34,175 nucleotides of DNA, taken from Sphingomonadaceae bacterium (lineage in GTDB: Bacteria; Pseudomonadota; Alphaproteobacteria; Sphingomonadales; Sphingomonadaceae). The notes under the pieces were generated by a model. It worked only from the letters and a program-made list of their open reading frames with translations. It was not told the DNA's origin and made no database searches. The stretch lies in assembly GCA_025362895.1 (NCBI GenBank), contig JANYFA010000100.1:1-34175 (forward strand), written 5' to 3'. Below, in pieces: positions 1 through 7,333 of this stretch; position 1 is the first letter of the stretch; each line of letters starts with the position of its first letter. Made by a program: the position numbers and the translations under genes.

Positions 1-1077
1 TTCCGCGGCCGCGCCCTCGACCTCGATGGTCACGCCCGAAATTCCGTCGCTGACGAGTTGCCCACTGAGTGACCCGAGTTGTTCGGCGAGCGCCATGTAC
101 GGGCGCAGCCGGGGGGCTTCCTCGGCCGACAGCGACGGCACGTTGAGCGCGTTGGTGACGCCGCCGGTAAGCAGGAAATCGCTCATCTGCTCGGCGACCT
201 GGATCGCGACATTGACCTGCGCCTCGTCGGTCGACGCACCGAGATGAGGGGTCGAAATGAAGTTTGGCGTTCCGAACAGCGGCGATTCCTTGGCTGGCTC
301 CTTGGCGAACACGTCGAGCGCCGCCCCGCCGATATGGCCCGAATCGAGGCCCGCTTTCAAAGCGACCTCATCGATCAATCCGCCGCGCGCGCAGTTGATG
401 ATCCGCACTCCCGGCTTGGTCCTGGCGAGCGCTTCCGCCGACAGGATGTTCCGGGTGCTATCGGTCAGCGGCGTATGGAGCGTGATGACGTCGGCGCGGG
501 CGAGGAGTTCGTCGAGCGTCACCTTCTCGATGCCGAGGTCCTGCGCCCGCTCGGGCGTCAGGAACGGGTCGAAGGAGATGACCTTCATCTTGAGGCCCAG
601 CGCGCGGTCGGCGACGATCGAGCCGATGTTGCCGGCGCCGATCAGGCCCAGCACCTTGGCGGTCAGTTCGACCCCCATGAAGCGGTTCTTCTCCCACTTG
701 CCGGCTTGGGTCGACGCATCGGCTTCGGGCAGCTGGCGGGCGAGGGCGAACATCAGCGCGATCGCGTGTTCGGCGGTTGTGATCGAGTTACCGAACGGCG
801 TGTTCATCACGACGACGCCCTTCGCCGACGCCGCTGGAATATCGATATTGTCGACACCGATCCCAGCGCGACCGATGACCTTCAAGTTTTTCGCGGCGGC
901 GAATACTTCCTTGGTCGCCTTGGTTGTCGAGCGGACGGCGACGCCGTCGTAATCGCCGACGATTTTGATCAGCTCGTCCTTCGATAGACCGGTGATCTCG
1001 TCGACCTCTACCCCGCGCGCGCGGAAAATTTCGGCGGCTTTGGGGGACATTTCGTCGGCGATCAGTACTTTGGGCAT
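1..1077 (-). CDS. serA: D-3-phosphoglycerate dehydrogenase, 3' end cut by window edge
   Basis: First step of serine biosynthesis: NAD-dependent oxidation of 3-phosphoglycerate to 3-phosphohydroxypyruvate in the cytoplasm. The protein begins MPKVLIADEMSPKAAEIF and 359 codons are visible. The NAD-binding motif LIGAGNIG lies near residues 145-152. The usual catalytic trio of the D-2-hydroxyacid dehydrogenase family is present: Arg in NCARGGLID (about 231), Glu in VFAKEP (about 260) and His in TPHLGAST (about 278). The window ends after the start of the intervening/ACT region, so the regulatory C-terminus cannot be judged. The ATG at 1077 is the first residue of the conserved fold. It lies downstream of serC on the same strand, with a REP-like inverted repeat between them, so the two are probably co-transcribed. 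Confidence 0.95.
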   Translation of the reverse strand, partial: MPKVLIADEMSPKAAEIFRARGVEVDEITGLSKDELIKIVGDYDGVAVRSTTKATKEVFAAAKNLKVIGRAGIGVDNIDIPAASAKGVVVMNTPFGNSITTAEHAIALMFALARQLPEADASTQAGKWEKNRFMGVELTAKVLGLIGAGNIGSIVADRALGLKMKVISFDPFLTPERAQDLGIEKVTLDELLARADVITLHTPLTDSTRNILSAEALARTKPGVRIINCARGGLIDEVALKAGLDSGHIGGAALDVFAKEPAKESPLFGTPNFISTPHLGASTDEAQVNVAIQVAEQMSDFLLTGGVTNALNVPSLSAEEAPRLRPYMALAEQLGSLSGQLVSDGISGVTIEVEGAAAE

Positions 1078-1094
1078 TATGTTTCCCTTGCGGT

Positions 1095-1186
1095 GTCATT
1101 CTGGCGAAAGCCAGCATCCATGTTCGTGCGTGACGGCAGGCCGAGCGTCTTCCCCGGCCGTGGATACTGGCCTGCGCCAGCATGAC
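1095..1186. repeat. REP-like imperfect inverted repeat between serC and serA
   Basis: Two 25-base arms, 1096-1120 and 1161-1185, are reverse complements at 21 of 25 positions (core TCTGGCG..GCCAGCATCCA). They are separated by a 40-base spacer. The flanking bases GTCAT/ATGAC also pair. This is the shape of REP/BIME-type intergenic elements. The transcript could form a long hairpin between serC and serA, which may lower readthrough or protect the serC message from 3' decay. Seen: the inverted repeat. Inferred: its role and its dispersal in the genome. Confidence 0.7.
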
Positions 1187-1191
1187 GGCGC

Positions 1192-2322
1192 TCAGCTGGC
1201 TGCCGTCACCTGCGCATGCGCCCACTCGAGCCACGGCCCGAGCGCGACCACGTCGGCGGTATCGACCGTCGCACCGCACCAGATTCGTAGGCCCGGCGGG
1301 GCGTCGCGATAGCCGCCGATGTCGAAGGCGACACCCTCTTTCTCGAGTAATGACGCGATCGCCTTGGGCACGTCGGGGGAGGCCGCCGGCAGCGTCAGGC
1401 AAACGCTGGTGTTCGACCGCGTCGCCGCATCGGCGGCTAGATGCGCGACCCACGGCGTCGCCTCGACCCAGCGGTCGAGGGCGGCCGCGTTAGCGTCGGC
1501 GCGGGCGAACATTTCGCCCAATCCGCCGATCCCCTTCGCCCAAGTCAGCGCGTCGATATAATCCTCCACCGCGAGCATCGACGGGGTGTTGATCGTCTCG
1601 CCTTCGAAGATACCGGCGATGAGCTTGCCCTTGCTGGTCAGGCGGAAGATCTTCGGCAGCGGCCACGGCGGCGTATAACTTTCCAGCCGGTCGACCGCGC
1701 GGGGGCCAAGGATCAGCACGCCGTGCCCGCCCTCGCCGCCAAGAACCTTTTGCCAGCTGTAGGTGACGACATCGAGTTTCGCCCACGGGAGCTCCTGCGC
1801 GAAGACGGCGCTCGTCGCGTCGCACAGCATCAGGCCTTCGCGGTCGTCGCGGATCCAGTCGCCGTTGGCGACGCGGACGCCCGACGTGGTGCCGTTCCAC
1901 GTGAAGCAGACGTCGTGGCTTTGCGGCACGCGCGTCAGGTCAGGCAGCTCGCCGTAAGGGGCATTGACCACCGTGCAGTCGGCCAATTTCAATTGCTTGA
2001 CCGCGTCGGTTACCCAGCCTTCGCCAAAGCTCTCCCACGCCGTCATCGTAACCGGCCGGGCCCCCAGCATCGTCCACATCGCCATTTCATAGGCGCCGGT
2101 GTCGGAGGCGGGGACGATGCCGATCAGGTGGGTGTCGGGGACGCCGAGTACTTCCCGCGTCATGTCGATCGCGAGCTTGAGGCGCGCTTTGCCAAGCTTT
2201 GAGCGATGAGAACGGCCCAGCACATCGGTGTCTAGTTGGTCGGGACTCCAGCCGGGGCGCTTGACACATGGGCCGGACGAAAAATGCGCCCGCGCGGGGC
2301 GGGAGGCGGGTCGGTCAGTCAT
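1192..2322 (-). CDS. serC: Phosphoserine aminotransferase
   Basis: Converts 3-phosphohydroxypyruvate plus glutamate to O-phosphoserine, a PLP enzyme of serine synthesis (also able to act in pyridoxine synthesis in some bacteria). The 376 residues match the alphaproteobacterial SerC type: FSSGPCVKRPGW near the N-terminus, the ASDTGAYEMAMW region, and the PLP lysine in YSWQKVLGGEGGHG at about residue 192. A strong Shine-Dalgarno AAGGAG sits 6 bases before the ATG at 2322. It is the first gene of a serC-serA pair read leftwards. The leader upstream carries two hairpins (see separate entry), one of which covers the ribosome-binding site. Confidence 0.95.
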   Translation of the reverse strand: MTDRPASRPARAHFSSGPCVKRPGWSPDQLDTDVLGRSHRSKLGKARLKLAIDMTREVLGVPDTHLIGIVPASDTGAYEMAMWTMLGARPVTMTAWESFGEGWVTDAVKQLKLADCTVVNAPYGELPDLTRVPQSHDVCFTWNGTTSGVRVANGDWIRDDREGLMLCDATSAVFAQELPWAKLDVVTYSWQKVLGGEGGHGVLILGPRAVDRLESYTPPWPLPKIFRLTSKGKLIAGIFEGETINTPSMLAVEDYIDALTWAKGIGGLGEMFARADANAAALDRWVEATPWVAHLAADAATRSNTSVCLTLPAASPDVPKAIASLLEKEGVAFDIGGYRDAPPGLRIWCGATVDTADVVALGPWLEWAHAQVTAAS

Positions 2323-2380
2323 CGTCTCTCCTTACAGAGAGCTCGCGCCGCGTTGGGACGGCGTAGCCCGTCGCCATGCC
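2323..2380 (-). promoter_or_regulatory. Structured serC leader, candidate serC RNA motif
   Basis: On the minus strand the region just before serC holds two perfect short hairpins. One is GACGG-GCTACG-CCGTC (2372-2357). The other is CTCTC-TGTAAG-GAGAG (2341-2326), ending 3 bases before the ATG. The second hairpin contains the Shine-Dalgarno AAGGAG in its loop and 3' arm, so folding would hide the ribosome-binding site. A conserved serC 5' leader motif has been described in alphaproteobacteria from comparative genomics. This leader has the expected position and a two-hairpin form, but the match to that family is inferred and no covariance search was made. Confidence 0.45.
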
Positions 2381-2474
2381 TAGAGGCCCGCGCCCGCCAG
2401 TCAAGCGCGATTGTCACGGACCCGAAACCGGCGGTAATTGTTATGCCGTCGATACGACCGTAAGGAAGACCCCG

Positions 2475-2944
2475 ATGCGCCACCTGATTTACTCGTCGTG
2501 CTCACCGCATCGCCGTTAACCGCCGCCGAAGACCGCACCGCCGCGTCGATCGTCGAGTCGCCTTTGGCTGATGTCAACATCAAGAAAAAGCACATTCCGC
2601 TGCTGCTGCTGGAGGCGAAGGATCACCCCTATGCGACGATTGGCATGACTGACTGTGCGAAGACCGGCGCGGCGGTGCGCGATCTCGATAGCGTTCTCGG
2701 ACGCGATCTCGACGTTCCCGTCGCCGGCAAGCCGAACGAGGGACGCGAACTGGCGATGGATGCGGGCCAGGACACGATCAACAGCCTGATCCCCGGGCGC
2801 TTCATCATCCGCCGCCTCTCCGGGGCCTATGCCGCGCAACGCAAGGCGGTCGCGGCGGTCGATGCCGGGTCGGTCCGGCGCGGGTTCCTGAAGGGACTCG
2901 GCGAAGCGAGGGAGTGCTCCCCGCCCGCCGGGCAGCGCAGGTGA
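2475..2944 (+). CDS. Conserved exported hypothetical protein with apparent 1-base frameshift in the signal peptide
   Basis: The open frame ending at 2944 contains IVESPLADVNIKKKHIPLLL, DPYATIGM, LDSVLGRDLDVPV, LIPGRFIIRRLSGA and AVDAGSVRRGFLKGLG. This recalls a conserved sphingomonad protein of unknown function. The open frame alone can only start at a TTG (2438) and gives a poor N-terminus. A good start exists in another frame: AAGGAAG (2462-2468), then ATG at 2475 reading MRHLI. One extra T in the run TTT at 2488-2490 would join the two frames and give MRHLILLVVLTASPLTAA, a textbook signal peptide. The 470-base span is one short of a multiple of three, as expected. Sequencing error and a true mutation cannot be told apart here. 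The function is unknown. Confidence 0.6.
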
Positions 2945-3032
2945 TCGGCGGTCGGCTTTGGCACACCCGGTCGCCGCTGGCCTAAACGGCGCGGCTGCGC
3001 TACCCCGCGCGGCCCTGACAACGAGGCCACCT

Positions 3033-3884
3033 ATGCTCCCCCCCGGGCGCCAACATCTGTTCCCGACTGCGCGCGCCGAAGCCGCCGTCGCCGCTACGCC
3101 TACGGCGACCGCGCAGACCGAGCATCCGGCCTATGCGCTCGCCTTTCAGGATCATGAGTTCCTTTTGAAAGACGAGCTCCGCCCCGTGCGGTTTCAGCTC
3201 GAATTGATGAAGGCGGAACTCGCGCTAGCCGAAGCCGGGATCGCGTCGACATTCGTCTTTTACGGCTCGGCGCGCATTCCTGCGCCTGAGGACGCCGCCG
3301 CGCTGATCGCCGCCGCCACCCCCGGCGAAGGCCACGCCATCGCGAAGCGGCTCGCCGCCAAGTCGCATTACTACACCGTTGCGCGCGACCTCGCCCGGCG
3401 GGCGTCGCAAGTCCCCGCTGACGCGGCGGGCCGGCAATTCGTCGTCTGCTCGGGCGGCGGGCCGTCGATCATGGAGGCGGCAAATCGCGGTGCTGCCGAC
3501 GTCGGCGCGATCTCGGTCGGCCTCAACATCGTTCTGCCGTTCGAGCAGCTGCCCAACCCTTATGTGACGCCGGGGTTGAGCTTCCAATTTCACTATTTCG
3601 CGCTCCGGAAGATGCACTTCCTGATGCGCGCGCGAGCCGTCGCGGTCTTCCCCGGTGGCTTCGGTACGTTCGACGAATTATTCGAACTGTTGACGCTGGT
3701 GCAGACGGGCAAGGTCGCGCGCCTGCCGATATTCCTGTTCGGTCGAGACTTCTGGAGCCGCGTGGTCAATTTCGACGCGCTCGCCGACGAGGGGACGATT
3801 GCGCGAAGCGATCTCGACCTGTTTCACCTCGTCGAAACGGCGGACGAGGCCTGGGGGATCGTCGCGGCGCAATACGGATCGTAG
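3033..3884 (+). CDS. LOG-family (TIGR00730-like) Rossmann-fold protein
   Basis: Member of the LOG/'lysine decarboxylase-like' family. Characterised members are cytokinin riboside 5'-monophosphate phosphoribohydrolases or nucleotide 5'-monophosphate nucleosidases; the substrate here is unknown. The hallmark PGGFGTFDE lies at about residues 207-215, and the nucleotide-binding SGGGPSIMEAANRGA precedes it. FVFYGSARIP marks the first beta strand of the fold. The protein has about 80 residues before this, as in the longer proteobacterial subgroup. I chose the ATG at 3033 (GAGG about 8 bases upstream) over an in-frame TTG at 2958, which has no ribosome-binding site. It converges on the cytochrome c gene across a strong hairpin. 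Confidence 0.85.
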   Translation: MLPPGRQHLFPTARAEAAVAATPTATAQTEHPAYALAFQDHEFLLKDELRPVRFQLELMKAELALAEAGIASTFVFYGSARIPAPEDAAALIAAATPGEGHAIAKRLAAKSHYYTVARDLARRASQVPADAAGRQFVVCSGGGPSIMEAANRGAADVGAISVGLNIVLPFEQLPNPYVTPGLSFQFHYFALRKMHFLMRARAVAVFPGGFGTFDELFELLTLVQTGKVARLPIFLFGRDFWSRVVNFDALADEGTIARSDLDLFHLVETADEAWGIVAAQYGS

Positions 3885-3887
3885 CTG

Positions 3888-3910
3888 CCGGACCGGTCAG
3901 CCCGGTCCGG
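3888..3910. terminator. Bidirectional hairpin terminator between LOG gene and cytochrome c gene
   Basis: CCGGACCGG (3888-3896) and CCGGTCCGG (3902-3910) form a perfect 9-bp stem with a 5-base loop. It begins 4 bases after the stop of the plus-strand LOG gene and ends 8 bases before the stop of the minus-strand cytochrome gene. There is no clear T-run on either side, so it may depend on Rho or act as an mRNA end-protecting hairpin. Confidence 0.7.
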
Positions 3911-3917
3911 ATCGATC

Positions 3918-4550
3918 CTAGAGTTTACCGCCCTTTGCCGTGGCGGTAGCGGCTGCGGGCGTCGCCGCATCTGCAGCGGCAGGGACCGCTGCAGGAGCAG
4001 CCGTCTCTGCCGGAACCGGCGGCAGCGGCAGGGGGTGGTCGCTCTTGCTGTTGAGATAGTCGATCACCGCTGCCCGCTCCTCGGGCTTCGCGATGCCGGC
4101 GAACGCCATTTTCGTACCGGGCACGTAGGCCTTGGGGTTGGTTAGCCACGCATTGAGCGCGGCGAAGTCCCACTTTGCGCTCGCAGTCTTCATCATGGCG
4201 TCGGAGTAGCTGAAACCGGCCATATGGTCGTGCGGGCCGCCGACGATGCCGTACAGGTTGGGACCAATCCCGTTGGCACCGCCCTTTTCGGCATTATGGC
4301 ACGCTCCGCATTTCTTGAAGACTTCCGCGCCCTTGTCGACGCTCGCCGAGGCGAGATAGAATTCGATCGGCTTGTCGACGACGGCGGCGGGGCCGGCGGT
4401 CGCGACTTCTTCGACGCCTTCGACGATGTATCCAGGTTTGGCAGGATTCTTCACCGCATATGCCTCACCGGTGACGAGGATCAACCCGAGCACCGCGATC
4501 GCCGCCATCAGGCACCAGCCTGCGATCTTGTTCCACTCGAAACTGTCCAC
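3918..4550 (-). CDS. Membrane-anchored class I cytochrome c (CycM/c552-like)
   Basis: Electron carrier held in the inner membrane and facing the periplasm, where such proteins pass electrons to cytochrome c oxidase. From the GTG at 4550 the protein is 210 residues. It has an uncleaved anchor near residues 8-28 (WCLMAAIAVLGLILV), the haem motif CGACH at 81-85, GIGPNLYGIVG, and the distal ligand methionine in PGTKMAFAG at about 148. The last 40 residues are an Ala/Pro-rich tail. GGAG lies 7 bases before the GTG. A longer frame back to 4646 lacks a ribosome-binding site and would put about 30 odd residues before the anchor. It is divergent from pheA, with 189 bases between. Confidence 0.88.
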   Translation of the reverse strand: MDSFEWNKIAGWCLMAAIAVLGLILVTGEAYAVKNPAKPGYIVEGVEEVATAGPAAVVDKPIEFYLASASVDKGAEVFKKCGACHNAEKGGANGIGPNLYGIVGGPHDHMAGFSYSDAMMKTASAKWDFAALNAWLTNPKAYVPGTKMAFAGIAKPEERAAVIDYLNSKSDHPLPLPPVPAETAAPAAVPAAADAATPAAATATAKGGKL

Positions 4551-4739
4551 GATTTTCTCCGACCGGGCGGTTGCCACGCGGCAGCCATAGTTGTGCGCGC
4601 GCGGCGTCGCAAGCCAACGAAGGTCGCAGTGCAGCATAAGGGGCATCGAAGATGCGACGGGGACGTGGCGGCCACGACGCTGCGATGGCGTGCGGCGCAG
4701 GATTGTGCGCGGCAGTCACACCCCGTAACCCGTTCGCTG

Positions 4740-5639
4740 ATGAACGACTATCCCGCCCCCGCCGCCGCCCTTGTCGCTGCAATGACCACCGCTGCGGCTG
4801 CCGAACCGGCGCGCGCCATCGCCTTTCAAGGTGCGCCCGGTGCCTATTCCCACCAGGCGGTGCGCGAGGCGTTCCCCGACGCGCTGCCGCTGCCGTGCTT
4901 CGCCTTCGATGATGCCATCGCCGCCGTTCAGGCGGGACGGGCCGACTGCGCCGTTATCCCGATCGAAAACTCGCTCCACGGGCGCGTCGCCGACATTCAC
5001 TTCCTGCTGCCCGAATCGGGGCTGGCAATCACCGGCGAACATTTCGTCCGCGTCCGCCACTGCCTCGTCGGCGTGCGCGGGGCGACGCGAGATGGGGTGA
5101 CAACGGCGATCAGCCATTCCCAAGCGCTCGGCCAGTGCCGCAAGCGGCTGCGCGAGTGGGGCATCGTGCCCGAGGCCTATGCCGACACCGCCGCCGCCGC
5201 CGCACTCGTGGCCGAAGCCGGCGATCCTGCGCGCGCCGCCGTGGCGTCGCGGCTGGCCAGCGAGTTATACGGGTTGGACGTCATCGCCGAGGGCATCGAA
5301 GACGAAGTTCACAACACTACGCGCTTTGTTGTCCTCGCACGGACCCCACTCCCGGTCACGCCGGGGATGCCGGTCATGACCAGCCTGTTGTTCGAGGTGC
5401 GCTCGGTCCCTGCCGCGCTGTTCAAGGCGCTAGGTGGCTTCGCGACCAACGGCGTCAACCTGACCAAGCTCGAATCGTACCTGAAAGGCGGCGCGTTTGC
5501 GGCGGCGGAGTTCTACGCCGATATCGAAGGCGACCCCGCCGACCCGGCGGTGGCCCGCGCGCTCGACGAACTACGCTATCACAGCGAATGGGTCCGCGTG
5601 CTGGGAACATATCCACGCGCTCGTGAGCGAGGGGCGTAA
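4740..5639 (+). CDS. pheA: Prephenate dehydratase
   Basis: Converts prephenate to phenylpyruvate in phenylalanine synthesis. It is monofunctional, without a chorismate mutase domain. The 299-residue protein shows the PDT domain from AIAFQGAPGAYSHQA (about 22) through IPIENSLHGRV and the family signature NTTRFVVL, in which the TRF threonine is catalytic. A C-terminal ACT domain follows (SLLFEVRSVPAALFKALGGF, then LTKLESYLKGG and AEFYADIEG), normally the site of phenylalanine feedback. The start at 4740 has no strong Shine-Dalgarno but gives the N-terminus expected for this family. The 3' end runs convergently into blh, with 61 bases of shared coding sequence (5579-5639). Confidence 0.93.
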   Translation: MNDYPAPAAALVAAMTTAAAAEPARAIAFQGAPGAYSHQAVREAFPDALPLPCFAFDDAIAAVQAGRADCAVIPIENSLHGRVADIHFLLPESGLAITGEHFVRVRHCLVGVRGATRDGVTTAISHSQALGQCRKRLREWGIVPEAYADTAAAAALVAEAGDPARAAVASRLASELYGLDVIAEGIEDEVHNTTRFVVLARTPLPVTPGMPVMTSLLFEVRSVPAALFKALGGFATNGVNLTKLESYLKGGAFAAAEFYADIEGDPADPAVARALDELRYHSEWVRVLGTYPRARERGA

Positions 5640-6526
5640 CGCGCACGGTACACGCGGGCAAGCTGCGGCACTGCCATGTGCGGCAGCGTCAGAACCGAAA
5701 GCGTAACGAACGCGGCGTGCAACCAGACCGATATATTTGAGCCGTCGAAGGTCGCCGCGCGAATCGCCGCTGCACCGATAGCTGTCGCGATCAGCAACGC
5801 GGCCAGCGTCAGCGGCATGATGACACGCCACCATGCCTGTTGTGAAGGCATCGTAATGGTCGCGAGTGACGCTCGCAACTGCGCCGGCGAATGGACGAAA
5901 CAGAAAAATATAGTAAAACCCATGACCGGCGGCAGCACCAACTCGGCTACCATTGCCGCCGCGAGACCGATCGCCAATGAGCGCCTCTGGCGCTGCCACA
6001 GCAGACCGACGCCACTCAACGCGATCAACCCGGCGATTGGGGCGGCAAGCAGCAGCAGGTCGGCGAGTGTGGCTGCGGACGTCCCGGCAAGAATGGCAAA
6101 AATATCGGCAATCTCGTTACGATGTAGCAGCGCTGGTAGCGCAATCAGCGCAAAAGCCGTGCCATTGGCACAGAAACGCGAACCCATTGCCGTCCAATCT
6201 CCGGCGAAATGCTCGAATGCAATCACAATGAACACCGCAAGTGCTACGAGCGGCGCTACTTGCCACAGAAGATACATTGCTGCGGCGCACGCCCCGTATG
6301 CAGTAAGAAGCAGACCAAGTGCGGCGCCTTCGTCGTCGCGACAACGAAGCAGCTCGAGATCGAGGGTACCATGCGGCAAGCCAAAGACGAGCAATAGCGC
6401 ACACGCGACGGGTGTCGCAACACCCGTCATGGCCAGGCCAGCAGCTTGCAAAGTCACTGCGGCGGCGGTCACGCCAAGCTGTGTGGCTAACAAGCTAGGC
6501 ACGGGCCAACGCGGCAGGCGAAGCAT
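5579..6526 (-). CDS. blh: Brp/Blh-family beta-carotene 15,15'-dioxygenase
   Basis: Expected to cleave beta-carotene into two retinal molecules for the adjacent rhodopsin. It is an integral membrane protein of about 315 residues with many hydrophobic helices. Family motifs seen: GLPHGTLDLELL (about residue 50), FEHFAGDW and FVHSPAQLR. In characterised Blh proteins four histidines bind iron, and the last pair is spaced HSxxH; here the last position is Gln (HSPAQ), which is unusual. The ATG at 6526 with AGGA 8-9 bases upstream is preferred to the GTG at 6550, which has no site. It begins 27 bases after the rhodopsin stop and is surely co-transcribed with it. GC content is clearly lower than in pheA or nudC. 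The C-terminal 20 codons overlap pheA on the other strand. Confidence 0.88.
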   Translation of the reverse strand: MLRLPRWPVPSLLATQLGVTAAAVTLQAAGLAMTGVATPVACALLLVFGLPHGTLDLELLRCRDDEGAALGLLLTAYGACAAAMYLLWQVAPLVALAVFIVIAFEHFAGDWTAMGSRFCANGTAFALIALPALLHRNEIADIFAILAGTSAATLADLLLLAAPIAGLIALSGVGLLWQRQRRSLAIGLAAAMVAELVLPPVMGFTIFFCFVHSPAQLRASLATITMPSQQAWWRVIMPLTLAALLIATAIGAAAIRAATFDGSNISVWLHAAFVTLSVLTLPHMAVPQLARVYRARYAPRSRARGYVPSTRTHSL

Positions 6527-6553
6527 CGCCTTCGTCCTGCCGCGTGACACGAC

Positions 6554-7333
6554 TTACGCTTTTACGCTGATAAGCGGTGCACCACTATGATCGTACTCGA
6601 CCGCTGTCTTGCGAACCGAGATGACATAGATCAGCACGCCCACACCCGCCTTCGCAAGCAGATCGGCGAGGGTGTAACCGACCTGGATCGACGTTGTCAC
6701 TGCGCTCCCCGACAGGTTGGTGAATGGGATCATGTAGACCAGCGGATAGAAGCCCCACGAGGCAAAGGTCAGCAGTCGGGCTTGCTTGATCAGGCCGCGA
6801 ACACTTTCCGGCTGGCGGTTGATCGACGCACCAAGCCCGCTGAACAACTGCCACACGATGTACAGGAATGGGATCGTTGAGGCCGTTCCCCACAGCGCAC
6901 GGGTCATGTTGTCGGTCGCGACTTCACCCGGATAGCCCAGCACAATCATGAGCGCGGCAGCAAAGCCGAGTCGAGTAGCGCGGGACATTGTCTCTTCGCT
7001 TGATAGACGCATGACGAGTACGAGCTCAATCAACAGAAGCGGTACGGTTAGAAGCCAATCGACGTATCGGTAGGCATCATTAAATGCTGTTGCAGTCTGA
7101 GTAACGACGCCGTCGCGCATCACATACGCCGCGTTCCAGCTCTCGAAAATGCGAAAATAATGATACGCCGCGATCGCGCATACCAGGCCGGAGATGGTCA
7201 GCGCCGTTTTGTACGCCGTGCCGACCTGTGATCGGCCAAACCATAAAAACAATGTAGCGGCCGCCATTGCCGCAAAGGTGAACGAAAACGCATTATAAAC
7301 CAGTGAGAATTGGTCTCCGGACAATGGATGCAT
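6554..7333 (-). CDS. Xanthorhodopsin-like light-driven proton pump
   Basis: Seven-helix retinal protein of the inner membrane that exports protons in light. The 259-residue protein carries RYVDWLLTVPLLLIE, which gives the outward proton-pump triad Asp92-Thr96-Glu103 (D97/T101/E108 of proteorhodopsin). It also has His58 in AAYHYFRIFESW (the histidine paired with the counterion), Asp224 and the retinal lysine Lys228 in TLADLLAK. Leu100 matches the green-tuned residue (Leu105 of green proteorhodopsin). Gly149 in RALWGTAS matches Gly156 of xanthorhodopsin, where a bulky residue is missing so that a carotenoid antenna can reach retinal. YHYFRIF and GYPGEV are typical of the xanthorhodopsin group. 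AGGAG lies 7 bases before the ATG at 7333; a longer frame back to 7441 is rejected. Confidence 0.95.
   Translation of the reverse strand: MHPLSGDQFSLVYNAFSFTFAAMAAATLFLWFGRSQVGTAYKTALTISGLVCAIAAYHYFRIFESWNAAYVMRDGVVTQTATAFNDAYRYVDWLLTVPLLLIELVLVMRLSSEETMSRATRLGFAAALMIVLGYPGEVATDNMTRALWGTASTIPFLYIVWQLFSGLGASINRQPESVRGLIKQARLLTFASWGFYPLVYMIPFTNLSGSAVTTSIQVGYTLADLLAKAGVGVLIYVISVRKTAVEYDHSGAPLISVKA

Noticed and set aside
79-987. 302-codon plus-strand frame across serA
   Set aside because: Antisense shadow of serA, which shows all its catalytic residues on the minus strand.
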